DNA from: Plumapathes pennacea
Taxonomy: Eukaryota > Cnidaria > Anthozoa > Antipatharia > Myriopathidae
Reading direction: 5' to 3'
NCBI GenBank assembly: GCA_964036295.1
Contig: OZ038467.1
Coordinates: 8,440,170-8,504,169, forward strand
DNA length: 64,000 bases
Of the stretch, positions 33,946 to 45,858 are shown one piece after another. Within the stretch, counting starts at the first letter, position 1; each line of letters begins with the position of its first letter. The translations under genes and the position numbers were made by a program. The notes under the pieces are model-generated. The model was not told the origin of the DNA and ran no database searches. It saw only the letters and a list, made by a program, of their open reading frames with translations.

Positions 33946-35366
33946 GCCGTTTATACGAGAGAAATAAGACGCGTCTTAAATAAGGCGCGCTTTAAATAAG
34001 ACGCGAACTGACCGTATAAATGATACAAAACCCTTGTTCGTGTATTACGCAAGCCGCGTCTTATTTAAGACGCGTCTTATTCTAGACCAGGGTTTTGAGC
34101 TGTTCTTATTCAAGACGCGTCTTAAATAAGACTCGAACATGCTCGTATAAACGGGTTCAACAGTTATTCGCGGCTTATTTTAGCTGGGAACACATACTGC
34201 GCAAGCGTCGGGTTTGTTGTTGCATCCCAGTCTTCTCCCGGCACACTATAACTATTTTTAAAATCCGTCTCGTCCCTCGTATGCGTAAATCCGCCTTCAC
34301 CCTGTTACGGTATCGTTTTAGGATAATGGATCGAAACTATTTTTAGAAGATAGGAACTTTATTAAGTACAGAATTCAGAAAGTTTTAACAATTTCTACTG
34401 AAGCTGTGCAACCCATTCAAGAGCAGCTTTGATGACTCCTGTCAAAGTTTGTCCAGTTACTGCGTGCGCAGATTTGCAAAGCTGCCAGTTTCATTCAAGC
34501 CGAAATTTTTACTAATATTGCCAATCCGAATCGTCTTTTACCTGCGTGACAAGCAATTCACTGAGAGGTTAAAGGACAAAAGTGACCACAATGAGAACAA
34601 ATTCTCTTTGAAGGCAGACCATTTCGAGATGCATGGCAGAAGAAAGTCGAATAACTCGATCACTCGAGTACTTTCATAATTCTTCGGACTGACAACAAAG
34701 CTGTTTTGTGGAACAGTTTATTGGTCGTGTCTGGGTCTGAATCTCAGATAGATACCCACGATAGAGAGGGCAATGGATTGCAAAAAGGCCTGACATTATA
34801 CAAGACTGTCTGCTGATCGACACCAGATACTTTATACCGGACAAAATGAGGCATCGCCACAACGCTATGGTATGTCAGGCTAATATTTGTAAATGCTCAA
34901 AATAGTCCTTCTTGCCAAGGAAATCGGATGGTGCAGAGACTAATACGATACAAAACAATTCAGACGGGAATTCTGCTCAAAGTCACCGACAAATCGGAAA
35001 CCTCAAGTTCAATGTAAAGCTGGAACGTTCTCCATTCACCTCCTCTTCTTCGCAGTTTGCCATTGTTATTATATTGTCATTACGCAGTCAGCATCGCACG
35101 AAAGTTTTGCAAATAGCACTTTAGTCTGTACGAACTTCTTGCTTTACGAATCCCGTAGGTTTTTACATGACATTTTAGCCATGACAAAAGACCCTGAAAC
35201 GAAACACATAAACAAACGATGGTCTTGCTGGACGCGAACCATTTATACGAGCACTTCACATCCAACAAAAGCCGCGCTCGTATAAATGGGTCAGTTCGCG
35301 TCTTATTTAAGGCGCGTCTTATGTAAGACGCGTCCTTTTTTTCTCGTATAAACGGCCCTAATAAGT
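33946..35366. mobile_element. 1.4-kb DNA transposon-like element with about 47-bp terminal inverted repeats
   Basis: The left end A-G-G-G-C-C-G-T-T-T-A-T-A-C-G-A-G-A and the right end (its complement) extend inward through T-A-A-G-A-C-G-C-G-T-C-T-T motifs. The flanks share A-A-T, a possible 3-bp target duplication. The inside has open frames of 70 to 110 codons with no transposase motif I can recognise, so it is probably non-autonomous. Internal repeats of the end motif occur at about 34020-34160 and 35270. Confidence 0.65.
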
Positions 35367-36125
35367 CAAAAATATGAAAAACCTGTGACGTCAATGATTG
35401 GGCAATAACGTTTTCCATATTTGGTATTAATGACAGACATTATTAGAAGCACCTAGACAATTTAATAACAAACAGTTTTGATACATAACATGCCTATGTT
35501 TAGGCAATTGATTCCATTTAAATAAGATTCTGCTGGAAAGTGGTCGTTTAGGGGGGAGGGGGGAGGGGTGATACCTTAAGGTATCTGTACGGATTGGAGA
35601 CAAACCCACAATTCACATCCAAACTCAAAATATTCTTTCATACTTTGTTCAAGGTCTCGCAAACCTTTTGTGGTAAAACAGGAATAACGCGTGGTCAATT
35701 CAAGTTAAACCCAAGCTGTTTCTTGCAGCTTAAAGTAAAAAAAAAAAGGGAAACGTACATTTTATGAAACGAATTTTAGTAAATTTCTCTGAAACTTCGC
35801 CAAGCTTCATAAGCAGAGTAGATTCAGTGAGTCATTAAATATTATTTTGATGTACATCAACGCGGATATATCTTAGTTTGCACACTAGACATGTTCCTCT
35901 CAAAACAAAATACCACGATCTCCGACACATTCTTTCGTTGCGATAACCAGAAACATGTTTCAAGTACTAACCTATTTACAAAAAAAGTAATCATTTTACT
36001 TTGGAAAGAAAATATTAGAAATCGTGGACAAAATATTTTATCATACCAAATTTCATATAATCAAAAACCTTTTTTTCTTCCTAAATATTAACTTGATAAA
36101 AGCACGTACATGATACAAAGAGGTT

Positions 36126-36263
36126 ATTACACGGGAAGGAGTGCAATACGGCGGAGTATTTTTACGAGTCGGTTTTATTTTTTCGAGCCTGCTTCAGGCG
36201 CCGAGAAAAAATAAAACGGACGAGTAGAAATACAGCCGTATTGCACGACTTTTCGTGTAATAA
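36126..36263. mobile_element. Foldback MITE
   Basis: The ends T-T-A-T-T-A-C-A-C-G and C-G-T-G-T-A-A-T-A-A enclose long inverted arms (G-T-G-C-A-A-T-A-C-G-G and complement). It directly abuts the MITE that begins at about 36268. Confidence 0.75.
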
Positions 36264-36267
36264 ATTG

Positions 36268-36476
36268 TTTATTACACGACAAACGAAGCAGGGCAAACAT
36301 TCTCGCCGCGCGCAAAATGGAACAAAAAATGACGCGTTCGTAAACTTTGCTTGCGAAAACTGATCACGTAAGCTAATAAACCAGTTGATCTGGTTCCTGA
36401 CAAGTGCAATACGCTCCCATCTTTGCACTCGTTTTGGCCCGTATTTGCACTCGAAAATGTGAAGTCGTGTAATAAT
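36268..36476. mobile_element. MITE at the left edge of the segmental duplication
   Basis: The terminal repeats are T-T-A-T-T-A-C-A-C-G-A-C and G-T-C-G-T-G-T-A-A-T-A-A. A copy with only a few differences lies at 52083-52291, at the left edge of the second duplication unit. Outside this element the left flanks of the two copies do not match. Confidence 0.8.
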
Positions 36477-36657
36477 AGATGGAATTTAATAGCGAGGAAC
36501 CGGAGGCAAGCAAGTAAAGAAAGTTGGTTTGCTCAAGTTGTTGTACAAATTGTAACTGAAACCGGACACTAGCCCTCTCCCAAACTAATGCATCCGGCTC
36601 AAGTCCTATATTTGGTATTGATTTTTAGCAAACATCCTAAAACTGCGCTACAGTTCT

Positions 36658-36722
36658 CTAATATATAAAGTAACCATAACAACGAAAGAAGAATAACAAA
36701 TTGCCGGTTTACCTTATTTCAG
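36658..36722 (+). promoter_or_regulatory. TATA-like box and acceptor-like tract before the receptor pseudogene
   Basis: A-T-A-T-A-T-A-A-A-G and C-T-T-A-T-T-T-C-A-G match the 27915-27980 region. The stretch of about 140 bp that includes the TATA-like box is absent before the open copy at 53544; the acceptor-like tract is present in both. Confidence 0.4.
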
Positions 36723-36742
36723 ATTTCTGACAATCGGAGAAG

Positions 36743-37771
36743 ATGCGAAATTTCTCTCAGGAAACATCAGGAAAAAACAACACAACATCTTCTTTGGAGC
36801 CTTTTCCCCGTTCTGCGGCCATTACGTATGTCGTGGTCCTAATTGTCGAATCACTGACAACTTTCATTGGAAATGCAATCGTGATAGCTGCGTTTACAAG
36901 GGCAAGAGGATTAAGGCAACGGAAATGCTATCAACTACTTATCAATATGGCAGTGGCTGATCTACTCGTGGGAGCCATTGCAGGGCCATTGTATGTGTAC
37001 TCTGTGGTTACAAGAAGCGACCTGTTACGGAAAAGACATCCCACCTGGATAGTAAAAACATTGGGAGCTATTGCTATTTCTTTCACGTATGCCTCTGTCC
37101 TAAACCTGGTCATGCTTTCACTAGAAAGGATGCACGCCACTTTGTGGCCGCTAAACACCACGTACTTGGAGCAAGAAGCTATCGCATAATGATCGGGCTC
37201 AGTTGGTTTTTGGCAGTAATTTTCACTTCGATTGGCACGGCAGCAAACAATATTGTTCATATTTCAAACGCGCTAAATTATGTTTCGTTACTTTCCGTTT
37301 GTTTGTTACTCTTGATAATTGTCATCAGTTACATCTGCATTTGGATAAAGATCAAATTTTACAAACATCCCCAACATCTTGCGACCACCGCAAAGGATCG
37401 TAAGCTGACGGTGTCTTTCTTCCTCGTCACAGTCGCATCTATAACAACCTGGTTCGTTGCAACAGTTTTACTGATCGCCGTCTGTTCCTACCCTGTTTGC
37501 AAACGGTTGTCACGGAACAGATATCTACAATAATGTTTTCAATTTTGCGACTCTTCTTCTGCCCGCCGGTTCTCTGGTGAATCCCATCATTTACGTGTTC
37601 AGAATACCGCAGTTCCGACGAGCTGCACCGAGTCTGGTGTGTAGACGCAAAACCGAAAAACCATTCCGGACGACAGAGAGGAACAGAACAGCGGATATAG
37701 TAAAAATCCAGTCATGCGCGGTAATTTCCAACCGTCCCACAACCGATTTAGAGTTTGACACAAGGCTGTAA
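36743..37771 (+). pseudogene. Family B GPCR with two frameshifts (unit 1 copy)
   Basis: This is the unit 1 copy of the receptor that is open at 53544. The N-terminus, TM1 (with V-E-S-L-T-T-F-I-G-N) and TM2 to TM3 (L-E-R-M-H-A-T-L-W) read in the first frame. An A run at 37153-37155 has three A where the partner has four, which breaks the frame after TM3. A 4-base insertion near 37529-37532 then creates an in-frame TAA before TM7. The last piece has N-P-I-I-Y and a tail ending F-D-T-R-L at 37769. With two independent lesions, one not in a homopolymer, this is a true pseudogene. Confidence 0.9.
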
Positions 37772-37964
37772 AGGACGTATCGTGCGACCTACTCGCTTTT
37801 TGTGCCTCAGAAATTTCACACACACACAAAAAACACAAACAAATAAAACTAACAAACAAAAACAGAACAGAGGACATGGGAGGCAATAAATGGAAGGAGA
37901 TACATAACGAATGCAGCTGTATTCGCAAGCTAGCGACACGTACGCACTTGGAGAGCACAAGTGA

Positions 37965-38135
37965 CACAGGGCGCAGAGGAGTTTGCTTGCTTTATTATGT
38001 AAAACCCATATGTTGACTTACATGGTATCATGCCTTCGCGCGCTCGCGATGAAATTGTCTTGCGGTATCATTCATGTAGGTCAATATATAGGGTTTTACA
38101 TAATGGTAAGCAAGTGAACTTCTCTGCGCCCTGTG
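37965..38135. mobile_element. hAT-like MITE, unit 1 copy
   Basis: The ends C-A-C-A-G-G-G-C-G-C-A-G-A-G and its complement enclose palindromic arms. The flanks repeat C-A-A-G-T-G-A-C, a 7- to 8-bp target duplication as expected for hAT elements. The same element is at 54763-54933, so it inserted before the duplication. Confidence 0.7.
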
Positions 38136-38359
38136 CAAGTGACAGAAGAAAGTATTTTACAAATACAAGCGTGCCGCATAGAATCAATAAACTGTCCTCT
38201 GTTGTGCGTTATGTTCGGCCTCTTCTGTTAGGATTCAATCTAAACTAGCAAATACTGTCCTACTTCCAAACGTCATTCCTGAAACAGCTGATGCATCAAC
38301 AGACTGTGCATCACGCTAAATAGATGTTAAGGTTCCTGCCATGGTGCTTAATTTAGCAA

Positions 38360-38713
38360 TAAAAGTGCAAAATGAAAATAAACAAAAAACAAACAAAAAA
38401 AAAAAAAAAAAAAAAAAAGGTGACGTTTCTTGTCCTCCAGTGACGTGAAACGAGATTTCACAAACATCTGGTGAATCATTTTTCTCGTTAAATTCCCCCC
38501 GGTCTCTGACTGGCTAAGAGCGAGTACATTTTACTCGGTCAAAGATAACTCAAAATTGTTGCATGATGAGACCCAGTAAAATGAGTAAATAGGGTTTTTA
38601 CACGTTAATTTGGCAGTGTACATGGTAAGATGTTTCTAAAGTGTTGCTTGTAGCTTACCTCCGATCCTTCGACAGAGTTCAAACACACCGTGAGTTCTCT
38701 GTTCTCTTCTCGG
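38360..38713. repeat. Block present only in unit 1, with an A-rich tract
   Basis: Unit 2 joins directly from A-A-A-A-G-T-G-C-A-A-A to C-A-C-C-A-C-C-G-T-T-C at about 55170. The extra 345 bp in unit 1 starts with an A-rich run (38385-38418). It is either an insertion in unit 1 or a deletion in unit 2; no target duplication is clear. Confidence 0.65.
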
Positions 38714-40499
38714 CCACACCACCGTTCGATGCCATGAATCAACGGGATCTTGCTGCAACTTATAGACGCACAAATATGAAATATGCAGACCAACATTTAC
38801 ATTCGTCCGGTCAAATACAAATCGCTATTGTTAATCGTGGGCAAAAAAAAAAAGTGCCAAAAAGCTGCTGTGTTCACATTAGTTGGTGAATATTGATTAA
38901 AGATCTGATTCAGGACATTTTGTAATACCAAGAAAAAGTAAATGGAAACTAGCCGTTTATGTTGTTTTGGAGGAAATACGTCAGCTTTCGACCGGGAGAA
39001 TTGAAACCGACTGTACGGAACATTATTTCTGATAAGACTTATAAAGGACCAGCTTGATTCCCCCATGTTGAATGAACTTTAACAAAAGATTCCTCATTTG
39101 CGGCCTAATGTTCTGGAACCAACATGGCCTCGATGGGGATTGCTTGCAAACAAAGAATACTTTAAGTGATATTTTCCAAAACCTACCTCCCAGTGCTGCA
39201 AGTATCATTTTCTCTCGGTGTCTCTCTCTGTCAAACAGTTTTCCATTTTTTTCTTCAACGAAAGATGGTGTTTCATGCACGAGAACTGAAGCAAAGCGAA
39301 CCTCGCACCGCCATTTTGAGTTTTTGTTGAATTACGCGGACGGCCCTGGGGACAGCAAAGCGATGCCGCGATGACCTATGACAGCGGACATTCATTCAAT
39401 ATGGCGGACGAAGAAGCGCAATTTCACATTGAAACTAAAAACTAAGATATTTTAGGGCACAAAATGTGTCCGAATATGACACGGAGTGTAACGTTATTCT
39501 TCTGTGGTTTGTTTGGAACACAATCAAGGTAAGTTTCATTAAATCTGCGTATTCGTGGTTTGCAATCATTCCCATGTTGGAGGATGTTGGTTTCAAGTAC
39601 AATAGAGACCAATGAGCAAATTTTTGTTAAAGTTCCTCCAACATGGCCGCCATGGTGCCAGTTACAAACGAAGAATTAGCTCCGCTATCTATCTGTCCCT
39701 TTATTTTTTGATAATGATCAAGATTTGTTTGATGACCAAAGTATTAACAAGGAATATGTGAGCAAAATACTCTCTATATACAATTCCGTGTTTATTAATA
39801 CTGCATGTACTACATGTATACCTTACACAATAATATAATAAAAACCAACTGACTCAACTGCAAATATGAATCGATCAAATCGATCAATCGAGGCACATGT
39901 TTATTTACAGTGGCATCCTGTGAAAAGTAATCGCTCCAAAGCCAAACTTTTCAATCTTATAAGTTACAAATAATTTGAGTAACCAGTGCCAATTCAATAA
40001 ACATTTACAAATACATGTATTTAACAAGTTGGAGTATCACTGTATAAAGAACACAACACTATAAACAAATTTTTATCTTATGAAAGTTTGTAAAAGCCAC
40101 AGAATGATAAAGGTCTCAAATGCATACATTTAGCTGCAACAGTAATATTGGCCATGTTATTGGAGTGTGGTGTATTGAATTTAACATGTGGAGAAATTAT
40201 TGGTTGAACTGGCCTAGCTGGTCTACTGAATTGGGTCTTTAGTAAGTTATAACTTTTTTTTTTTTGCTAATTTTACCTGATTACCATCAAGGACTAATGC
40301 TAGTGGGGGGTGGTTGTTAATTATTTGTGGCTACAGTAACCTTGTTCTTGCCAATCTGCCAATCATTGATCAGTGTGGATCGAACAAGGTCACAAAAACT
40401 CTCTTCAGGTTATAAGTCATGCTGACCATGATTTTGCATTAACTCAACATTAACATTGTTTGTTGAAATAGCAAAGCAGAATGGTTCTCCTCTTTGTGT
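38714..40499. other. Intergenic between receptor and CAP gene (unit 1)
   Basis: No gene is supported. A small inverted repeat (C-A-T-G-T-T-G-G-A-G-G-A and complement) lies at about 39572-39655. Open frames here are conserved in unit 2 only because the DNA is duplicated. Confidence 0.4.
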
Positions 40500-40693
40500 T
40501 TATACCACTTCACTTTCACCACACATGATACTGTCTGCATTAATGCAGACTTTCATGTTTTTTTCAAACCTCTTTCCAGTTGGGCAGTGGACATGTGTTG
40601 TGATACTCCACGAGCAAGCAATGTAACCTGCACAGGTGTAGTCCACTGGGTAATTGCCATTTGACTTACCCTCGCAAAAGGTTGATTCAGAAT
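40500..40693 (-). other. Exon 16: CBM14 (peritrophin-A) chitin-binding domain
   Basis: Six cysteines are spaced 13, 5, 9, 12 and 7 residues apart, with G-N-Y-P between the first two and C-P-T-G-K-R-F-E after the fourth, the classical peritrophin-A pattern. The acceptor is C-C-T-T-A-G at 40694-40699. The protein ends eight residues after the sixth cysteine. Confidence 0.9.
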
Positions 40694-43600
40694 CTAAGGA
40701 AATAGTCAAGAAAATAATGTTTTAACTTTAATCCCCGAACGAAGTGAGGGAAATATTTACGACGCTAATGCAACATAGTCGGCTCATTTGAAGACTCCAA
40801 GCGCGTCGCCATCTCGAAATCTAATGTTCTTGTGTTTGTGCGATGCGACCTTTTTATGTCCAAATAAGGCAATGACGTAATTATTATCGACTAGCGTCAC
40901 CGCCATGTTTTTAAGAAAGATTTGAACGAAGCAACAATTGTACGTAACTGCGTTCACGAAAATGAATTTAAAAGCTAGAAAACTTGAAACAGAACGGTCT
41001 CGCGAAGCTCGTCTTCAAAAGAGAAGCGAACAGGCACTTCAAGAGCGAAAGCGGACCGAAGAGAAGACTCCGCAAAGACAACAGCGAATGAATGCCGACC
41101 AAAAGCGACATGAACAGAAGCGGGCAACACGGACAACTCCGCAAAAAGAACAGCGCTTGAAAGCAAATCGGGACCTTCAGGAGAAAAAGAGGGCCGAAGA
41201 GAAGACTCCGCAAAGACAACAGCGCATGAATGCCGACCAAAAGCGACATGAACAGAAGCGGGTAACACAGACAACTCCGCAAAGGGAACAGCGCTTGAAA
41301 GCAAATCGGGAGCTTCAGACGCCGTTTTGTGTTAAACTCAGATACTTATTTAGAAAGGACAAGCAACAAAGGTTAGTCAGTGGAAACCGAACAATCACCG
41401 TGACAAATATATTGTATCCCGTATAGTATGTAACTTGATCACTTCAAGAATGTATTAAAATCTGTATGCTGATCATTTTCCCTTGAAGGATTGTTTTACT
41501 ACGCTTCTGTCGCCAGTTTCGGCTACCGTATTCGCTCAGAGCAATCGGAACTTGGAGTCTTGAATGATTTAGTCAGATCAGTGTCTTATTTTTCTGTAAT
41601 CTGACACGCGGTGATTGCAGCGAGAATCGTTCACAAGCCCTTAGAAGCATTACTGGGTCTGAAGCCCGTGTATAATTTGAAGTAAACTGTTCAAGTTTTG
41701 CTTTGATTCTGGGAGAAATCTTGCTGTTTTGAGTGGGTTCACATACAAAACAATTCGAGCCTATTAAATATGCATGTCTGAATCTGGTGCATGCAGTCCA
41801 GAGTAAAAACAAATCGCACAGGAAGCCTATTTAATTGTACTGCCTATGAATTCAAAATTGGAAAATCAGTGTTCCTTTTTTCCCGTACTACGACGGCCGA
41901 CCAACTTCAAACTTTGAGTATTAAATTTTGAGAACGTGCTTGGCAGACTGTATGAATTAATTTGACGTGCCGACCGTGGGAAATACGTACTTCGTCACGC
42001 AATCGATTCTTTTTTCAACGCAAAAGTATAACACACACCATTCTTTTTCTCCTTCCTTTGCGTGTAGCACTTGAGTTCGAAGAAAAGATTGAGTTAACAT
42101 TTCGGTAAAACAAAGGCTACTCTTGTTGGGAGTTACCAAAATAAAAGTCCCATCAATGGCAGAGTGAGGGGGTATCTGCGATTATCGTATTTCTAGTATA
42201 GTAATAATTATAATAATATAAATAATAGATGGAGAGATTTAATTTCATTTTAATAGCCAGTGATAAAAGAATACATTTAGCATAGAAAATTGTGTTCCAG
42301 CTGCATTGTCAGAGGGCCTAAATGGGGTTTACTGTTAAGTGTTATGGGCCTGAATTTTTTACTGTTAGGTGTTATGAATCCCAAAAAATTAATGTTAAGT
42401 GTTATGTAAAAAATTACAGTTAAGTGTTACAAGACTAGATATTAAATAAAACAATACAAGAGGACCTAGATGGGGTTTACTGTTAAGTGTTATGGACCTG
42501 AATGTTTTACTGTTAAGTCTGCAGACCCCCCACCCCCCTCCATCTAAGCCCTCTTGTCAGACCATTAATTCTCCTGATACTACTGATACTGTTTTTCAGG
42601 AAAGGTTGGGAGAATTAGGAAGGGAGGTTTAAAGTCACACTCACATGGGACATGGCAGCTGTCAGGACAGTTCCTTCTCATCCATACCCATCTGTCACCT
42701 TTACAAGCTCCAGTTACTGCCCAAGCAGGACACTTGTCAAAACGGTCATACACTTAGACATTAAGACAGAGATGTGATTTAATTTGCTTGAACAACAAGA
42801 ATGATCAAAGACAAAGCTTAAACTCAATCCTCAACTGTACATTTAGTAAGCTATTTTGTAATTCAGTATAGAGAAAATGACAAAGGGCTTTTGAAGCTTG
42901 ATTTCAAATTGGTCAAACTCTATAGCTCCCCAAACACTATACTCACACATTTTGCTCGTGACTGGTTGGGAGAATTAGGAACAATGCTTTGGATATAAAG
43001 AGTTTGGAGTCACCTGTGTTTGGGATTGATATGATAACTTTGGCCTCTCTTCTTTTTTGCTACCCAGCCTCTTGATGTTCATAATGACTAATAATATTAT
43101 TTAATAAATATCAATAATGTACTGATAGTGAAAGTGACCCTCACATTTATGAAGCAAACTTAAGCAGTTGCAAAGAAAGCCCAGAAAAAAAGAGATAATT
43201 ATAATATAGTCTAATCATCATAAGAATGTGACCTTTATGATGTGACATCTTCTTACCTGTCTTCATCCCCAGTCACCTCTCACTAAGGCAGACACCCTCA
43301 GGACCAAATTTACTGTCCACCTTAGAGAGAGTTCATGTAACCTGATACCCAAACCTCAAAACTGAAACCAGTGCTTTATTACAGTGTACAATGTAACCAC
43401 ATGGCAGACTGGTTGCATCTCTTTTAGTCCTAATGGAATCCAATGCAGCTTATACACACTTTGATTAAAACCAGAGACATACTAGTCATCAGATTGCACT
43501 AATTTCAGGTCTGTTATAAAGTTTGTAAACATCCGGTGTCTGCTTTGAGAGGTTTTTTGAATGACATGTTTGATAAAAAGTGTCTGCTGTCTGGCCTCGA

Positions 43601-45785
43601 GGTGTCTGCCTTAGCGAGAGTTCAGTTACAGAGAAACAAGTGAAATTCGGCAGGGACCAAATTTGCTGTCTGCCTTAGAGAGATGTCCGCTTAGAGAGTG
43701 CTGACTGTACTATCAAACTTTTGCTTACCTTTGCACATTCCACAGCTGTCTCTACATGTGGTGGTCATCATCTGTTTTGTTTCTGGTAGTGAGCAGCGAT
43801 TCATGAGGGCCCAGGCTGGGCACTGTGCATCCAGGTCTTTACATTCTTAAAAGGAAGACTAAATTAATGATTAAGTACATGGCATTTATCAAACATCATT
43901 CAAACCAAAGCAAAGCAAGCCCTGGCCAAATGGACTTGAAAGGGGGAAACTTAATTCCCTATGAAGACTTAGTTCAAATTTGGGAGTCCATTTGGCCAGG
44001 GCTACATACACTAACAATAGTCATACCACCGCATTGATAACAGCTTTTTTGGCAATTTCTCATCATCCATGAACGTCTCCTTTCACACCCACTTGCAAAA
44101 GCCAACAAGGGACAGTCATCAGAATTATCCTTGCATTCTGAAGACATAATATTGATCCATCACTGGCTTCATTAATTTATGACCATCATTGTCTGGTATA
44201 TAGCTATTTTTCTCCATTATACACAAAGAAATTATTTTCTTTTTTTTTTATACATTCTATAAAGAAATATAATAATTATACCAAGCCTTGAATCGCTGTT
44301 GCAGATCAATGCAATTATTGCACTTTAGTTGAAATTAAACACTGATACATCCATCAGCCATAAATCTCACCAATTCTTAATGTTTCTATAATAATGATTG
44401 TATACATACTTAGATGTACTGTATGTAACTGAAATTAATGAAAATTTCTGAATATGTGACTGTCCAATTTCTAAATATGTGTGACCTTGGCACTTATTAA
44501 CAGTATCCAACAGCTTTGATGATTTTTAATTGGTTTTGGGGTGGTTTAGAATATAATTTAAATTACCTTTCAGTTTTTTATGTCCTCTGCAACTTTCACA
44601 GCAATATGGAAACATGTAAGCCGGGTTCTTTTCACAAAAACCAAAGGCTGCCCAATAAGGGCACTGAAAATTCTTATCTGTACAATCTGAAAGTCGACCA
44701 ATCAATTAAATAAAATAAACACAATTGCATAATTAAAAATAGTCAATCAATCAGAAAGTCAAACAAACTGATAAAGATCAACCAACATTATCAAACTAAT
44801 AAAATAATGTGACCAATCAATAACACATCCAAGCAAAAAATCAGCCAATCAATAAGCAATCTATGAAACAGCCAATTATTAATCTAATAATGACATGGGA
44901 CCATCAGTAGACCTGTCAATCAAATCTGACTATTTTAGACATGTCATCCACCATGAAAAACCTGAAATAGTCTTTGCGCCTTCTCGAAACAAAAATTCTC
45001 CATCTTACGTGCTGGTATCAGAACGGCTGGTGGTTGAGTAGTAGCTGGTGGAACTGTCGCGCCTGTTACAGGAGGTGCTGTACCTGAAAGTTTAAGCAAA
45101 CCAAGCAAGCCAGCTTACATGATTATGTTCCGATAATTGTTCGAATCTAGTCTTTGTCTTACTTGGTTGTATTGGCAGCGTCGGTGGAGCTGGTGAAGCT
45201 GGTGCTGGTACAGGAGTTGGCTCTACACCTGAAAATTAGCACAAGCAAGGGAGTTCGAGGTTCAAAACGTGCGCTAGCCAAACTCCCGAGATCTGCTTCT
45301 CTTACCACAGTATCCACACGTCTTTGCGCAGTCTTTTTCCATGTAGGCAGCCTTACAGTCATGGCCGTTGGCCACCCTCCACTCGCACGTCTCTTTTCCC
45401 TTTCGATCGTAGCACCGGACTGTCATGGCAAATAATGCAAAGTTATTCAGATCCAGGGCTATGGATATGGATATGGCTATGGCTATGGCTATGGATCCAG
45501 GGCTAAGGAGGCAGTGTGGCCGAGTGGTTAGGGCGCCGGACTTGATATCCGGAGGTCCCAGATTCAAGTCCCGCTCTGAGCACTAACTGAATTTGTAACA
45601 CGGTAGCCCCACGTTCAAATCCTCGGCCACGTTATGTAAATAGCCAACTGGTTAGCCTTCGACCAGTTGGGATTTTTAACAGATTTACGTTGAGTTTAAA
45701 ACACGGCCCCACCAGCTTTGCTGAATTACTTACCGTGTATAGATAAAGATACTTTACTTGATGATGATGATGATGATGGTGATAG

Positions 45786-45858
<73 letters not shown>

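Noticed and set aside
37599..37967. Minus-strand frame of 122 codons behind the receptors (also 54397-54765)
   Set aside because: It overlaps the receptor tail antisense and a CA-rich stretch and is best explained as a shadow frame.
39072..39374. 100-codon frame conserved between the two units (also 55524-55826)
   Set aside because: The whole DNA block is duplicated at about 99% identity, so conservation says nothing about coding; no domain is visible.
40968..41304. Minus-strand frames of 104 and 109 codons with internal repeats
   Set aside because: They are antisense shadows of the 23-residue-repeat frame on the + strand.
45507..45580. Functional tRNA gene
   Set aside because: Both boxes are present, but a long conserved non-tRNA tail follows and the copy sits in an intron with a duplicate, which fits a SINE better.
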